Source: Margaritifera margaritifera
Taxonomy: Eukaryota > Mollusca > Bivalvia > Unionida > Margaritiferidae
Direction of reading: 5' to 3'
Assembly (NCBI GenBank): GCA_029931535.1
Contig: JAQPZY010001561.1
Location: 620,001-684,000 of the forward strand
Length of the DNA: 64,000 bases
The translations under genes were made by a program, and so were the position numbers. This document shows positions 34,975-45,346 of the stretch, one piece after another. How positions within the stretch are numbered: the first letter of the stretch is position 1; every line of letters begins with the position of its first letter. The notes under the pieces were generated by a model, which did no database searches, had not been told where the DNA came from, and worked only from the letters and a program-made list of their open reading frames with translations.

Positions 34975-36815
34975 CCATGATAGCAAAATGGATAACATTA
35001 GGTAACAGTCATCTTCTTTGATTGAAAGGGTGTAGTAGTTAGAGATGCGTCCAATAACCAACTTTCATGATTGCAACATAAACAGCACCAAATAAATGAA
35101 CTTTTAATAAAAAAAAATGTTTAACAAAGTCACTGAAGCAAATAATATAGATTACATAGACTTCTTTATGCAATAAGGATTCATAACTTACCAAGATGCA
35201 TCCACTCACTAAGTTTCATAATTCTAGGAAGGATAGTATGCATATAACGTACCAAAACGTGTGTGGTCATGAGATAAATGCAAAGGCTTAACAAAAGGCA
35301 GTAAAAGATGAAATATAAATCACAACGAGCTTCTTTTGTTGTAATTTTGTGGTAGTAACAGATATGCATATCATCATTAATTTCACCTTCTAGCATAAAC
35401 AGTACCTGAGAAATGAATAGCAAACACAAATTTTAACCCAAGTCAGTGAAGCGTAAAATATGGTCCATAACGACCTTCTACCGAAACGAGTGTGTAATGC
35501 TCATCAAAATACGTCTCCTCGCCAGCTTTCATGTGTGTAATGCTCATCAAAATACGTCTCCTCGACAGCTTTCATGTGTGTAATGCTCATCAAAATACGT
35601 CTTCTCGCCAGCTTTCATGTGTGTAATGCTCATCAAAATACGTCTCCCCGCCAGTTTTCATGATTCTAGATAGTATATTATGTACATAGCATGCAAAAAA
35701 CCTACGTGATCATGAACTAAATGCAAAAGCTTAACCTTAGTCAGTACGAGTGTGAATTGTTCGTCATTGACCTTTTTGGTATGGGTGCAGAAGGGAGACG
35801 TACAAAGTAATCTAGTTTAAATATTCAAACATGAACAGTAAAACAAATAACATTAAACAAAAGTCAATGAAGTGTGAAATATGGGTCACTGGAACCTACT
35901 TCTAAGATGAGGATGTAGTACTAATCAAGATCCTTCAACTCTCCAAGTTTCATGATTCCAGGTATAACAGTTTTTAAAAAAACAATTTAAAAAAACCCAA
36001 TCACGTCATGAGCTAATCACAAAACTTAAGCAAAGCCAGTTAACGGTGCAATGTAGGTCACAATTAGCTTCTTGTGTTGTATGGGTGTTGTACTAATAGA
36101 GACGAATACAATCATTTAAAAAGTTTGATGATTCTGGTACAACATTCCTGAATTGAACCCAAGTCAGTGACGTGTAAACAATTGGGGTCACAATATCCTA
36201 AGTTTGTAATGAGGATGTAGTAGTACTCACCAAGATGCATCCCCTCACAAACTTCATGAATATTGGTATAACAGTATGGTTATAGGGTGCTGAAAAAACA
36301 AATATTTGTTTATGAGGTAAATGCAAAACCTTAACCTAAACCAGTAAAATGTGAAATGTAGGTCACCATGACCCTATTTTATTGCAAGAGTGTGGTACTA
36401 CTAGAGATGCATGCAATCATCTAGTTTGATGATTTTACTATATACAGAGCTTGAGAAACAAACTTAAAACAACTTAATCAATGTCAGTGAGACGTGAAAT
36501 ATGGATCACAGTGACCTATTTTTGTAATGAGGGTGTACTATTCATCAAGATGCATCATATCACCAAGTTTAATGAATCTAGGTATAACAGTATATATTCA
36601 GGGTGCAAAAAAACAAACAAAAAAAAAACTAACTGGCTAAACGCAAAATCTTAACCTATGCCAGTAAAATGTGAAATGTAGGTCACAATGACTTCTTTTG
36701 TTTTAAGGTGTGGTACTACTAAAGGCACATACAATCGTCTAGTTTGATGACTCTACCATGAACAGAGCTTGAGAAATAAAATTAAAAACCCCGAGATAAA
36801 CTCAAAAACTTAACG
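34975..36815. repeat. Degenerate dimeric macro-repeat, about 290-325-bp unit, about 6 copies
   Basis: Two half-motifs alternate. One contains GTGAAATGTAGGTCACAATGAC, a TTCTTTTGTT-like run and a GTGTGGTACTACT-like run (near 35015, 35335, 35775, 36065, 36365, 36690). The other contains ATCAAGATGCATC...CCAAGTTTCATGATTCTAGG (near 35175, 35500, 35925, 36230, 36545). Spacing is 290-325 bp except one interval lengthened by an internal 43-bp array. It resembles a non-coding dispersed repeat of molluscs; the name is unknown to me. Confidence 0.75.
35489..35661. repeat. 43-bp tandem repeat, 4 copies, inside the macro-repeat
   Basis: Unit GTGTGTAATGCTCATCAAAA plus TACGTCTCCTCGCCAGCTTTCAT. It corresponds to the GTGTAGTACTCATCAAGATG...AGTTTCATG part of the surrounding macro-repeat, so it is a local amplification of one of its pieces. 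Confidence 0.93.
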
Positions 36816-37230
36816 AAGAATGTACCACTAATATATATGTACATGTATGTACAAAGTTATCCCCATCTGCCCCCTACCCTTGGGGTAGGTACTACGAAAC
36901 CCACTTCAAACTGTTTCCTATGACGCCGGGGGTGGGGGTGGGGTGGGGATTCAGATAGTACAATAGATCTCGTTTTCTTCGTAAAGGTGAGCTAAAAAAA
37001 AGAAAGAGGAGAAGAATAATTCCTTGTTCTCATTTACTCCTTATCTGCCGGTAAAAGAAACTGATGGAATGTTATCTATAGAATTTACGCTTTACAGCGA
37101 ACAATAAACAGCAAAGCGAACGGCCGGCCCACACATAAAAACACGTGCTAGAAGAGGGTTCAATTTGAAGGGTACAATGGTGGAACGGTCCATTTACTGT
37201 TCTCTTCGGTCTCTTTGTGTTCTTGATCGC
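36816..37230. other. No gene; perfect G-quadruplex motif
   Basis: Unique sequence. At 36928-36949 four runs of four or five G are separated by single T bases, a textbook intramolecular quadruplex motif. No gene lies close enough to suggest a role. Confidence 0.6.
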
Positions 37231-37420
37231 TAAGGCAGCCGTTGTGTCTCAGCTGAGATAGCGTCAAACTCGTAGTGCAAGAGTCGCAGTTTCGATACCC
37301 GCCCAGGCCAGCCCTTGTCGGCTGCCTCAGTTTATCCTTGGGAAATAAACTTAGCTCCCATTTCCTTGGCATGCTACAGCCAAAAATGTCTTAAAAGTAC
37401 CATTAAAACCAACAATCAAA
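37231..37420 (+). mobile_element. tRNA-derived SINE
   Basis: TGTCTCAGCTGAGATAGCG resembles an A box and GCAGTTTCGATACCCG a B box about 40 bp further on. A middle with ACTTAGCTCCCATTTCCTTGG and a tail AAAAGTACCATTAAAACCAAC follow. The middle and tail match the minus-strand copy at 17171-17345 and more loosely that at 51056-51233. Confidence 0.75.
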
Positions 37421-38512
37421 TAAGAGCTAATGAATTCATTTTAATATGACTATTTTAGCAATTATAAACAGGGTAACTATACCATATTTGTAAAATATAT
37501 GCAAATTTTAATTTTATGGGGAAATAAGTTTTCTATTAGGGCAAGAGACATATTGGGGACTTCACTAGACCAACATTTTGTCATAATGGACTCAGCTAAC
37601 TGGTACTAATTAGATCAATTTTTCTAACGCACAATGGCTTTTTTGTAGTTAAATTATACAGAACCGTTTGAGTTGACAGATAAAAATACGCATGTCGTCA
37701 TCTTTTGCGTCAATTATTCGATATTTTCTGAGTAAACCTTAAAAATGTCATTTGCACTGTCAAATGCAGCCCAACTTCACCTGTTTGCGGAAAAATCCGC
37801 AATTGTTATCAGCCTGATAAAAACAAGAACTAGATTCTCAATCCTGTACTAATACCAACCTGTATTCGAGGCGCTCTATTCTAGTAAGATGAGTGTTATT
37901 TAAAAAGAAGGCCGTCATTACAGAAATAGATTTTATAGTAGTTTAAATGCTAAATCCATAGATGATTACTGCCAATTAATGGTCTGGAACAACCCACTGC
38001 TAGGCTAATACCGTTTCTGTTTCCTTGATATGAGAGACTTTAGTCGAGATTACAGATGATATAATTACAATAATGTTTCACATTAAAGAAACGTCATATT
38101 AACGGCTGAACTAATGAACAGACACTACAATTTCAGACGCCTAACTTACTTGCATAAAATATAATTATTGTGATATGAACAAATGAAGTCAAATAAAAAC
38201 TTAAAACGTCGATTAGATATATAGTAACATATTGTGTGAGCATGCAGAAAGTCCATAATACTCTATGAAATTCAAATATAACGTTGAAAAAGTAGATACA
38301 ATAATCACAAGGGATTCTTAAGTTTGTCATTTTTATTTTACCTTTCTATAATATTTCTTTGCAAAGCCATTATCAAAACTCAATTTATATGTGAAAAACA
38401 AAATAAAAAATTTAAAAAAAGATAGTACATTTACTGCATGACAGTAGACAACTGAAACGTTATCTATAATTGCCCGTATCGCCAGTACAGGGGATTGCAG
38501 CTATATTGTACC
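37421..38512. other. Unique stretch without a recognised gene
   Basis: AT-rich; one 65-codon ORF without a domain. Contains the dispersed segment at 37999-38041. Confidence 0.55.
37999..38041 (-). repeat. Dispersed segment, mate at 10018-10060
   Basis: See the mate. In the frame shared with the mate, an in-frame TAA precedes the conserved part, so if it was an exon this copy is broken. Confidence 0.4.
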
Positions 38513-38670
38513 CAGTGGCGTGCTAAGGGTAAATGGCGTCCGGGGCGACGATGATGGCCCAAAGGTCCAGGATACGAGGCCCGAATTTTGATCAGCTGTT
38601 TTGGCGCCCCAAGAACTCTGGTGCCCGGGGCAACCGCCGCGTCCACCCCCTCCCCCGTTAGTACGAACAG
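38513..38670. mobile_element. hAT-like MITE, 158 bp, with 8-bp target duplication
   Basis: Starts CAGTGGCGTGCTAAGGG and ends CCCGTTAGTACGAACAG, which inverted is CTGTTCGTACTAACGGG (partial terminal match). The flanks are ATTGTACC and ATTGTACA, a 7-of-8 match, as expected of the 8-bp target duplication of hAT elements. The interior is GC-rich, unlike its surroundings. Non-autonomous. Confidence 0.8.
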
Positions 38671-38689
38671 ATTGTACAATAGGGTCCTG

Positions 38690-40545
38690 TCAAATGTTTA
38701 CATCAGCCGATGGGTCGACGAACCCAAGGAAACACCCTAGAGGAAACACAAAAGATTTGGACCATCAAGGGATTGCTACCGATTGAAAGTTTTGGAAACT
38801 ACTGCAGAAAATGGCCGTTCCAGTAAGACCAGATATGGTCCGTGTCAGAAAGAGGAATACTGCTCAAACCCAATGAAAGATAACCACACGAAAACCTGTA
38901 TTACTGCTTATTGAATCCAATGCAACCTCTATTAAGCAGCCATTTGTGGGAATAAACAATGTTGGATGGGGATGGTGTCTTTTGTGGGAATGAGCAATCC
39001 TGGATGGAAATAGTGTATGTTGTGAGAATGAACAATGCTGGGTGGGGATGGTGTCTGTTGTGGGAATGAACAGTGCTGGAAATGGTAGGTTGGGAGTCCA
39101 TCATCTGGCTGCATATGATGTTATTGTTTAGATGAGGTGACCGTTATCGGAGGGTAGACTGTATACGATACCCAGCCATTCGCTAAATTTAGACAAATAT
39201 AACTGCACCTTTACGTACACATCACAGAACATATTCGAACAGATGGATAACAACTGTATAGCCCTTGAACGACCAGTTGATAAAAGACGTGGCGTCTTTT
39301 GGAGTTAGCTCTTTATGTAGACCTGATCATCCTCCTTGCCCTTATTTTATCCGTTCTTTATACAAACAATCCAAGAGACGAATAGACACCTTCAAACAAT
39401 TAAAATAGACACAATAGGCGATTTGCCGATCGCAAGAGATACGGTTCATAAACACCTTATCACGTGTTCCACCGCTTTTGGTATCATAGTGTCCCACAAA
39501 ATGGTTGCGTAAGTAGTGGATTTGAGAAATAAAATGAAAAAATCTAAAGGAAATACATAGATTTGGAAGACCAATAATACCAGCAAGAATATGCTACAGT
39601 AGGATAGTAGTCCCTGGCCATTCAGTAATGTAGAAAACTGTTGCTCTACGAACACCAAGTAAGGTCTCGTATCAAAAAGAAAAATATGGCTTACGCGTAA
39701 TGAATGAGACCAACAATAAAAATACAACACTACCTAATAAACACAAGATGCATGACCGATCACAGACGGCAAAACAAGTAATGTTGCGCATTGACGTACA
39801 CATAACTGAAACGCACCCAAAGAGGCGAGGTATATATAAGAGTATCACATTGAAACGGACAAGTTACGATACTCTTCAGGTACAAGTACTCACTTCCACA
39901 CAGTCCTCCAACTTGTCCATAATTGTATCCATTCGTTATGAGAACAACGCAGGAGTTCAATAGAACCCTACTCTTCAAACGATTTAAAGTAGCACAACAG
40001 GTGATTTGCCGATTAGTATAGATACGGTTTTCATGCACATCTTATGACGAGTATTACATTTTGTGGTGTGCAATTGTCATACAAAGTGGTTGCATCAGAA
40101 GTGGGATCGATCAACCCAACGGGAAACATAAATTAAATGAATTACACAAATTACTCCATTGCAGAAAACAGCCATTTCACGAATAACAAGTATGGTCCTA
40201 TATCCTAAAGAAAAAGGTTATCGCAATGAGTAACTATTAGAAACAAATGCACCATTGCAAGTTAAACGTACGACACAGTCACTTACATACGGTCAAAATA
40301 GTTATGTTGCACCTTTACATACATACCAGGGAAACATAAAAAAGGCGATGTACTGATATGAGTACCATATTGGCATAGCTAGTGGACTATATACTACACA
40401 GTGTATTTAACCATTTCTATATATTCTCTTACTTGTCCGTAAAATTACTGGTTTTTATAATGACAACCCAGTAGCTCGATCGGACCAATCCAACTATCCA
40501 AAAGAAACATTATAAGTGATTTGCATATTACAAGAGCTGCGATTA
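38690..40545. repeat. Degenerate macro-repeat, 520-580-bp unit, just over 3 copies
   Basis: Marker GGCGATTTGCCGAT-like motifs lie at about 39417, 39999 and 40510. Around each, the same order recurs: CTTGTCCATAA..., CCTATTCAAACAA-type, GATTTGC, ATACGGTT.CAT, CACCTTATCACG..., ACAAAATGGTTGC. A third marker, TTGCAGAAAACAGCCATTTC / CTGCAGAAAATGGCCGTTCC, links the leftmost copy (38800) with the third (40160). No continuous ORF, so coding origin is unlikely. Confidence 0.65.
38944..39080. repeat. About 38-bp tandem repeat, 3-4 copies, inside the macro-repeat
   Basis: Unit TTGTGGGAATGAACAATGCT plus GGATGGGGATGGTGTCT with several differences between copies. Confidence 0.88.
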
Positions 40546-40550
40546 TTATG

Positions 40551-41360
40551 AACATCCTATCAAGAGTATTTTCCTTGCAGTGGACAACATCCTATCAAGA
40601 ATATTTTCCTTGCAATGGACAACGTCCTATCAAGAGCAGTTTCCTTGCAGTGGACAACATCCTATCAAGAATATTTTCCTTGCCTTGCAATGGACAACAT
40701 CCTATCAAGAATATTTTCCTTGCAATGGACAACATCCTATCAAGAGTATTTTCCTTGCAGTGGACAACATCTTATCAAGAATATTTTCCTTGCAGTGGAC
40801 AACATCCTATCAAGAGTATTTTCCTTGCAATGGACAACATCTTATCAAGAGTATTTTCCTTGCAATGGACAACATCTTATCAAGAGTATTTTCGTTGCAA
40901 TGGACAACATCCTATCAAGAGTATTTTCCTTGCAATAGACAACATCCTATCAAGAATATTTACCTTGCAATGGACAACATCCTATCAAGAGTATTTTCGT
41001 TGCAATGGACAACATCCTATCAAGAGTAGTTTCCTTGCAGTGGAAAAATTCTATCAAGAGTATTTTCCTTGCAGTGGACAAGTTCTACCAAGAGTATTTC
41101 CCTTGCAGTTGACAAATTCTACCAAGAGTATTTCCCTTGCAGTTGACAAATTCTACCAAGAGTATTTCCCTTGCAGTTGACAAATTCTACCAAGAGTATT
41201 TCCCTTGCAGTTGACAAATTCACCAAGAGTATTTCCCTTGCAGTTGACAAATTCTACCAAGAGTATTTCCCTTGCAGTTGACAAATTCACCAAGAGTATT
41301 TCCCTTGCAGCTGACAAATTCTACCAAGAGTATTTCCCTCGCAGTTGACAAATTCTACCA
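40551..41360. repeat. Minisatellite, 34-35-bp unit, about 24 copies, carries acceptor-like motif
   Basis: The left two thirds use AACATCCTATCAAGAGTATT plus TTCCTTGCAGTGGAC (35 bp); the right third uses CTACCAAGAGTATTTCCCTT plus GCAGTTGACAAATT (34 bp). Every unit contains TTTTCCTTGCAG or TTTCCCTTGCAG, a good 3' splice acceptor on the plus strand. ORFs of 107-219 codons come from the near-35-bp period in three frames. The unit is derived from the macro-repeat on its left (see findings). Confidence 0.96.
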
Positions 41361-41584
41361 TTTCCTTCTAGGAGTAATAATTGACAATATACATGTAGTT
41401 GCAAGACTTCATTTGACATTTGACATTGGCAAAGTCTTTAGCCATTTTACATATTACCGTCATATACCAGTTAAAACAAAGCTTCTGAAAATGTTAGCAT
41501 CAAATCGGTTTACTCAAAGAGCAAATTTTGTTGTTAGTTGCCTTATCATTGGCAAAATAGATAACTCTTACAAAGAAACAAAAT

Positions 41585-42306
41585 GTTCCCAGCTGACAAC
41601 TGTTTTACTGAGTCCATCTATATGTTCCCAGCTATTTGACAACTGTTTTACTGAGTCCATCTATATGTTTCCAGCTATTTGACAACTGTTTTACTGAGTC
41701 CATCTATATGTTCCCAGCTATTTGACAACTGTTTTACTGAGTCCATCTATATGTTCCCAGCTAGTATTTGACAACTGTTTTACTGAGTCCATCTATATGT
41801 TCCCAGCTAGTATTTGACGACTGTTTTACTGAGTCCATCTATATGTTCCCAGCTAGTATTTGACAACTGTTTTACTGAGTCCATCTATATGTTGCCAGCT
41901 AGTATTTGACAACTGTTTTACTGAGTCCATCTAAATGTTCCCAGCTAGTATTTGACGACTGTTTTACTGAGTCCATCTATATGTTGCCAGCTAGTATTTG
42001 ACAACTGTTTTACTGAGTCCATCTAAATGTTGCCAGCTAGTATTTGACAACTGTTTTACTGAGTCCATCTATATGTTCCCAGCTAGTATTTGACAACTGT
42101 TTTACTGAGTCCATCTATATGTTCCCAGCTAGTATTTGACAACTGTTTTACTGAGTCCATCTATATGTTCCCAGCTAGTATTTGACAACTGTTTTACTGA
42201 GTCCATCTAAATGTTGCCAGCTAGTATTTGACAACTGTTTTACTGAGTCCATCTATATGTTCCCAGCTAGTATTTGACAACTGTTTTACTGAGTCCATCT
42301 ACATGT
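41585..42306. repeat. Minisatellite, 46-bp unit, about 16 copies
   Basis: Unit GTTCCCAGCTAGTATTTGAC plus AACTGTTTTACTGAGTCCATCTATAT. The first four copies lack four or more bases of the AGTATTT part (42 bp) and the rest are full length, so growth of the longer form came later. GTTGCCAGC and CTAAATG variants recur together. Confidence 0.96.
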
Positions 42307-43353
42307 TGCTGAAGCGATGAAAATCAATTACATCTGGTTTACCGCAATACGCCAAAGAAAACACTCCAAGTTAATTCACGGAAAGAAAAATGGATTAGCT
42401 TGAAAGAACATGTTAGCCTTATCGGTATTTATGTGACACTAATCATCGAGGTCTTTTATGCCCCATTAATGTATCACTAGTTTTATTTAGGTGAAACCAA
42501 ACATGTGAGGAGATAGTGTCTTAGTGCCGGAAGAGACGTGTTACCAACCGGTTGGAATGGATAAAGATAAGGTGGTCAATTATTAGAGATAATACTCCCT
42601 TTGTTGAAGTAAATAGTCAATTATACAGATAATTATGCTCCATTAAAATGTCTGACTTTCGGTACTTTGAATGAAGTATTGTGTAATGGAGGATGCATTC
42701 ACCCACTTTGTCGATTAGACTGAACAAAGGCATCACAAGTTAATTGCAATATGGTGTTTAGACATGATGAATACCATACCTGACCATACCGGATTGCCAC
42801 TTTCAAAAACCCCAATAATTTGTCTCATGATGTGTCACTTTAAAATGTTAATCGAAAAATCGAAAATAATATGGTAATACAATTTAAACGCAAGAATGAA
42901 GAATGTTTGAAAACCAAAAATTTCGGTTGTCTATTACAAAAAAAGTCTTTAGGTGCAACTGCAATATTTAAGACACAGACATGTGTCAATCAATTATATA
43001 GGTCTGAGTTGTACATTGTAATGTGTGAACTACGATCAGTATCCGAACCTATGCATCTTTTATTAAGTAGCTAACACTTTGATAAAAATGCTCTGTAAAT
43101 GCCATGACTTTAATTACATCAGTGCTATTTATACAAGTGTCAATTAATTCTTAAAGGCTGAATAAAGAATTCAACTATTACCAAGGCGTTGACTTTGTAA
43201 AGAAGTTTTTAGACTGAAGGTGATAGTGTATCAATGGACGCTATTTAATATATATCATCTATGAAGGTGCTTGTGTCTCAATCATCATATATGTGTTATG
43301 TAAATAAATATCTAAAGCTTTTCAGTCAATGAATAATTCTTATTTGCCACTAG
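42307..43353. other. Unique stretch without a recognised gene
   Basis: About 1 kb, with the dispersed segment at 42453-42524 (mate of 17639-17711) and one 67-codon ORF without a domain. Confidence 0.55.
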
Positions 43354-43439
43354 GGGGCACCAAGTGGCCGAGTGGTCTAAGGCGCTTGCCTTTACCTATC
43401 ACTGACATCTCACCTCTGTCCGCGTGGGTTCGAGTCGCG
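43354..43439 (+). mobile_element. SINE head, tRNA-Leu/Ser-like, split from its tail
   Basis: AAGTGGCCGAGTGGTCTAAGG is a tRNA-Leu/Ser type A-box region and GTGGGTTCGAGTC a B box, about 60 bp apart with a long variable-arm-like stretch. The T stem can pair, but the acceptor stem cannot (CACCAAG against AATATCG), so it is not a working tRNA. The body and tail of the SINE resume at 43920 after a 480-bp insertion. Confidence 0.75.
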
Positions 43440-43628
43440 AATATCGAATATAGACGGCTCATGTAAATTCAGTAAATGACAATTTGAGCGATTCATGTGG
43501 AAAACTATTTAAAATAAGATAACACTTGAAAATCTATTTGTTGCTGTTTGGAGTTTGGTTTAGGCATTTGTTGAAGGCGCCTCATTACTTACATAAATAT
43601 TCAACGTTGTCATATTTTAAAATTTGTT

Positions 43629-43692
<64 letters not shown>

Positions 43693-43919
43693 AGAAGAAA
43701 ATCAGTTAGGTCTAAATATGGAAATATAACATGCATAAAGATATATATAGTTCCTAAATGGGAAAAGAAAGTAGTCCCAGAGGTGATATCGCCACCGTGG
43801 CGGTACCACTTTTATTGCAATAGTAGCAGCATAAATTGTTCTCAAACTGATACATTTTAGTTACTCATTATGAAATGTATAGTAAAATAATTATCCCAAA
43901 AAAGTTTAATAAAGATGGG
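43440..43919. mobile_element. 480-bp dispersed element, copy 1, inserted in a SINE
   Basis: Shares with 46281-46755 the start AATATCGAATA, a GA microsatellite (43631-43689 here), the phrase AAATGGGAAAAGAAAGTAGT, a hairpin at 43783-43809 and the end AATAAAGATGGG. It has no terminal inverted repeats and no ORF, so its class is unclear. It lies between a SINE head and SINE tail. Confidence 0.75.
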
Positions 43920-44078
43920 CTAGGCCAATATGCGCATGTGAGAAAGATTGCCATTAGCTTCCCGTGAGTCTGTGGTTCTTCCCTGGGTTCTCATGGGCTC
44001 TTCCTCGACCAGATATACTGGCCGCATTGTATTGCAATCGTTTGCTAAAAAAAGGCGTTAAACCCACAAAACAAAGCA
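43920..44078 (+). mobile_element. SINE body and tail
   Basis: From GCATGTGAGAAAGATTGCCA through GTGAGTCTGTGGTTCTTCCC to AAAAAAAGGCGTTAAACCCA. This looks like the conserved central part and TTAAACCC-type tail of molluscan tRNA SINEs. It matches the head at 43354 in orientation. Confidence 0.65.
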
Positions 44079-44493
44079 AATATTATTTGCCACTCGGTTA
44101 CTTTATTCGTTATTGGATATACAAAATAAAAGAAAACATTTTCCTTCTTGAATGACCAATAGAAAACAAACTAAAAGCCCCCAAAATATCAATGAAATAT
44201 TAAAGCAAAATGTTTTACAATACGCTAAGTGACTATTCCAAGCATTTAAAATACATCATTGCTCTTCGGACTTTGGGTTGACATAATACCATAAAATCAA
44301 TTTTGTATGACATTGAAATCTTTTATTGCTACAGGCACGTGTAGTTAAATATAATTGCAGCATCTAACACGTCCCATGGTATGTTTTGGACACGAGAGAC
44401 TTATTTTTGGACACGAGAGACTTGTTTTTGAACTTGAGAGACATGTTTTAACATTTTCGGAAGGAAAAGTCCTATTGATCAGAACAAAAGTCG
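44079..44493. other. No gene; about 21-bp triplication
   Basis: Unique DNA apart from three copies of a GGACACGAGAGACTTATTTT-like unit at 44388-44447. Confidence 0.6.
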
Positions 44494-45346
44494 CTTTATA
44501 AAAGTGATCTATTCTTTACTGTCAATATTTTATAAAAGTGATCTATTATTTACTGTCAGTATTTTATAAAAGTGATCTATTCTTTACTCTCAGTATTTTA
44601 TGTCAGTGGTCTATTCTTTATTGTCAGTATTTTATGTCAGTGATCTATTCTTTACTCTCAGTATTTTATGTCAGTGATCTATTCTTTACTCTTAGTATTT
44701 TATGTCAGTGATCTATTCTTTACTCTCAGTATTTTATGTCAGTGATCTATTCTTTACTGTCAGTATTTTATAAATGTGATCTATTCTTTACTCTCAGTAT
44801 TTTATAAAAGTGATCTATTCTTTACTCTCAGTATTTTATAAAAGTTATCTATTCTTTACTGTCAGTATTTTATAAAAGTGATCTATTCTTCACTCTCAGT
44901 ATTTTATAAAAGTGATCTATTCTTTACTGTCAGTATTTTATAAAAGTGATCTATTCTTTACTGTCAGTATGTTATAAAAGTGATTTATTCTTTACTCTCA
45001 GTATTTTATGTCAGTGATCTATTCTTTACTGTCAGTATTTTATAAAAGTGATTTATTCTTTACTCTCAGTATTTTATGTCAGTGATCTATTCTTTACTCT
45101 CAGTATTTTATAAAAGTGATCTATTCTTTACTGTCAGTATTTTATGTCAGTGATCTATTCTTTACTGTCAGTATTTTATAAAAGTGATCTATTCTTTTCT
45201 CTCAGTATTTTATAAAAGTGATCTATTCTTTACTCTCAGTATTTTATGTCAGTGATCTATTCTTTACTGTCAGTATTTTATAAAAGTGATCTATTCTTTA
45301 CTGTCAGTATTTTATAAAAGTGATCTATTCTTTACTGTCAGTATTT
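44494..45346. repeat. Minisatellite, 34-bp unit, about 25 copies in two alternating classes
   Basis: Unit TTTTATAAAAGTGATCTATT plus CTTTACTGTCAGTA. A second class has TTTTATGTCAGTGATC instead of TTTTATAAAAGTGATC. The TGTCAG of the second class copies the TGTCAG at the unit's own end, suggesting gene conversion or slippage inside the unit. Confidence 0.96.

Noticed and set aside
42771..42815. Fourth exon-like copy with ACCTGACCATACCGG
   Set aside because: Resembles the donor region of segments A and B over only a short, gapped stretch; not better than chance by eye.
43354..43439. Functional tRNA-Leu or tRNA-Ser gene
   Set aside because: A and B boxes are good but the acceptor stem does not pair, and SINE body sequence follows after the insertion.
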